This document shows positions 7,433-8,765 of a DNA stretch of 8,765 nt, piece by piece (positions within the stretch are counted from its first letter, which is position 1; each line of letters begins with the position of its first letter). A program made the position numbers and the translations under genes. The notes under the pieces are model-generated. The model was not told the DNA's origin and made no database searches. It saw nothing but the letters and a program-made list of their open reading frames with translations. The stretch spans positions 1-8,765 of the forward strand of contig URDK01000100.1 in NCBI GenBank assembly GCA_900546485.1, written 5' to 3'. Origin of the DNA: an uncultured Eubacteriales bacterium. GTDB taxonomy: Bacteria; Bacillota; Clostridia; Oscillospirales; Oscillospiraceae.

Positions 7433-8062
7433 ATGCGCATCATCGGCCTCACCGGCGGCACCGGCACGGGCAAGACCACGGCGCTGGAGGTGCTGCGCGG
7501 CATGGGCGCGCTCTGCCTCGACTGCGACGAGGTGTATCACGAGCTCACGGAGACGAGCAGCGAGCTCCGCGAGGCGCTGGAGCGCCGCTTCGGCAGCGTG
7601 TACGGCGCGGACGGGAAGCTCGACCGGAAAAAGCTCGGCGCGGTGGTGTTCAGCGACGCTGCGGCGCTCAGTGAGCTCAACGCCATCACCCACGGCTTTG
7701 TAAATGAGGAGGTCAAACGCCGCCTGCGCGACTTTGCCATGTCCGGCGGCACGCTCGCCGCGATAGACGCCATAGCCCTCTTCGAGAGCGGAGCGAATCT
7801 GCTCTGCACAGACACCTTCGGCGTCATCGCCCCGAGGGAGGTGCGCGAGGAGCGCATAATGGCCCGCGAGGGCATTTCCCGGGACTATGCGCGGCTGCGC
7901 ATAGACGCACAGCAGAGTGACGAATACTACATAGAGCGCTGCACGGGAATACTTGAAAACAGCGGTACAAAAGCAGAATTTGCGGCCAAATGCACGGCCG
8001 CTTTCACGGAGGTAATAAACGATGGAAGAAAAGAAGGACTACCGCAAGGAACTCTTCTATGA
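6818..8062 (+). CDS. tsaC-coaE: Bifunctional fusion: threonylcarbamoyl-AMP synthase (TsaC/YrdC) + dephospho-CoA kinase (CoaE)
   Basis: A single uninterrupted 414-codon frame encodes two complete enzymes. Residues 1-205 are a TsaC-type YrdC domain that makes threonylcarbamoyl-AMP from threonine, bicarbonate and ATP for t6A37 in ANN-decoding tRNAs. Residues 206-414 are a CoaE-type kinase that phosphorylates the 3'-OH of dephospho-CoA, the last step of CoA synthesis. No stop lies between them and no linker beyond a few residues (AALGEH) is visible. The start is the ATG at 6818, overlapping the prfA stop as ATGA; the frame stays open upstream to 6506, but that part is prfA read out of frame. An internal ATG at 7433 begins the kinase half and has no convincing Shine-Dalgarno sequence, although independent initiation there cannot be excluded. 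The end overlaps the next gene by 41 nt. Domain assignments are firm; the functional benefit of fusion is unknown. Confidence 0.92.
7433..8059 (+). other. CoaE (dephospho-CoA kinase) domain of the fusion (residues 206-414)
   Basis: The P-loop is GGTGTGKT at 213-220 (Gly213, Lys219, Thr220), a variant of the usual GGIGSGKS. DCDEVYHEL from Asp235 corresponds to the DADxIAHEL catalytic and substrate region. LDRKKLGAVVFSD is a strong family signature. DAIALFESG at 317-325 stands where most CoaE proteins have DxPLLFESG, so the proline is lost. The lid-region EERIMAREGIS and the RIDAQQ and ENSGT segments match the family. At 209 residues it is full length. Confidence 0.92.
8008..8013 (+). promoter_or_regulatory. 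Shine-Dalgarno site for the M18 aminopeptidase gene
   Basis: GGAGGT within the coaE part lies 8 nt before the ATG at 8022. It supports a start 41 nt inside the preceding gene. Confidence 0.75.
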
Positions 8063-8765
8063 GAAGAAGAACGGTTATGACAGCATGGACGCCGCCGCAC
8101 GCAGCGCCATGGAGGACTATTGCGAGGGCTACAAGGCCTATCTGAACGACTCCCGCACGGAGCGCGAGGCCGTGACCAACGCCATAAGGCTGGCCGAGCG
8201 CGAGGGCTTTGTGGAGTACAAGCCCGGTATGAGCCTCAAGGCCGGGGACAAGGTCTGGTTCAACAACCGCGGCAAGGCTCTTATGCTGGCCGTGGCGGGC
8301 AAAAAGCCGCTTTCCGAGGGCGTGGTCGTCGCCGCCGCGCACGTCGACGCGCCGAGGCTCGACCTCAAGCAGACCCCCCTATATGAGGACAACGAAATGG
8401 CCTTCTTCAAGACCCACTACTACGGCGGCATCAAGAAATACCAGTGGACCGCCATTCCCCTGGAGCTGCACGGCGTCGTCGTGAAGACCGACGGCGAGGT
8501 TGTGGACGTGGTCATCGGCCGCGAGAAGGACGACCCGCAGTTCGTCATCAGCGACCTGCTGCCGCACCTGGCCGCCGACCAGATGAAGAAGAGCATGTCC
8601 GAGGGCGTGACGGGCGAGGGCCTGAACATCCTCATCGGCTCGGCCCCCTACGACGACGAGGGCTCCGACCGCGTGAAGCTGGCGGTCATGAGCATACTCA
8701 ACAGCCGCTACGACATCACCGAGGAGGACTTCATCTCCGCAGAGCTCTGCGCCGTGCCCGCCTTT
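8022..8765 (+). CDS. M18 family zinc aminopeptidase, N-terminal 248 residues (3' end outside window)
   Basis: The frame is open from the ATG at 8022 to the last base. M18 enzymes are cytosolic, usually large multimeric metallopeptidases that remove N-terminal residues (often acidic or neutral) from peptides. The motif AAHVDAPRLDLK contains the first zinc ligand His107 and the neighbouring catalytic Asp109. PLYED, KTHYYGGIKKYQW and LELHGVVVKTDG are typical of the bacterial M18 group (T. maritima ApeA-like). The remaining metal ligands lie in the missing half; the family is usually about 450-470 residues. The start is set by a strong Shine-Dalgarno sequence and begins inside the end of the fusion gene, so it probably belongs to the prfA transcription unit. 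Precise substrate preference cannot be told from this part. Confidence 0.92.
   Translation, partial: MEEKKDYRKELFYEKKNGYDSMDAAARSAMEDYCEGYKAYLNDSRTEREAVTNAIRLAEREGFVEYKPGMSLKAGDKVWFNNRGKALMLAVAGKKPLSEGVVVAAAHVDAPRLDLKQTPLYEDNEMAFFKTHYYGGIKKYQWTAIPLELHGVVVKTDGEVVDVVIGREKDDPQFVISDLLPHLAADQMKKSMSEGVTGEGLNILIGSAPYDDEGSDRVKLAVMSILNSRYDITEEDFISAELCAVPAF

Noticed and set aside
7433..8062. Treating coaE as a separate gene starting at 7433
   Set aside because: No stop separates it from tsaC and the preceding 20 bases hold only a weak purine stretch (GGGCGAG). A fused product is the simpler reading, though internal initiation is not excluded.

Overview
The window is a GC-rich, densely packed bacterial chromosome segment. 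All ten coding regions are on the + strand, and neighbours overlap or nearly touch at every junction except one. Gene content and order (plsX-acpP-rnc-radical SAM, prfA beside a t6A synthase gene, a clostridial-type M18 aminopeptidase, FAD/folate-dependent TrmFO) point to a GC-rich member of the Firmicutes, class Clostridia, most likely near the Oscillospiraceae. That placement is inferred from gene content, not from a phylogeny. I see no mobile elements, CRISPR arrays, tRNA or rRNA genes, or clear terminators.

Region 1 (1-3151) is one tightly coupled block: the 3' end of trmFO (tRNA m5U54 methylation), plsX and acpP (phospholipid and fatty-acid synthesis), rnc (RNase III), and a short Elp3-like radical SAM gene. 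plsX and the radical SAM gene start with TTG codons lying inside or across the end of the previous gene, each with a good Shine-Dalgarno sequence. Region 2 (3144-5681) continues with a guanine deaminase gene (guaD) and a 12-helix MFS transporter, probably a purine-related pair. In many Firmicutes smc and ftsY occupy this place.

Region 3 (5682-8765) begins with the only real intergenic gap. It holds a near-consensus promoter (TTTACA, 17-nt spacer, TGaTATAAA extended -10) that should drive prfA (release factor RF1). Directly coupled to prfA is one 414-codon ORF that fuses a complete TsaC/YrdC threonylcarbamoyl-AMP synthase to a complete dephospho-CoA kinase (CoaE), with no stop and no recognisable linker. 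An M18 aminopeptidase gene overlaps its end and runs off the window.

Most of the content is housekeeping. The most noteworthy item is the TsaC-CoaE fusion, which joins tRNA t6A37 synthesis to the last step of coenzyme A synthesis. Secondary points are the absence of prmC between prfA and tsaC, the guaD-MFS pair, the Elp3-like protein that lacks an acetyltransferase domain, variant motifs in the CoaE half, and heavy use of the AUA isoleucine codon in a GC-rich genome.
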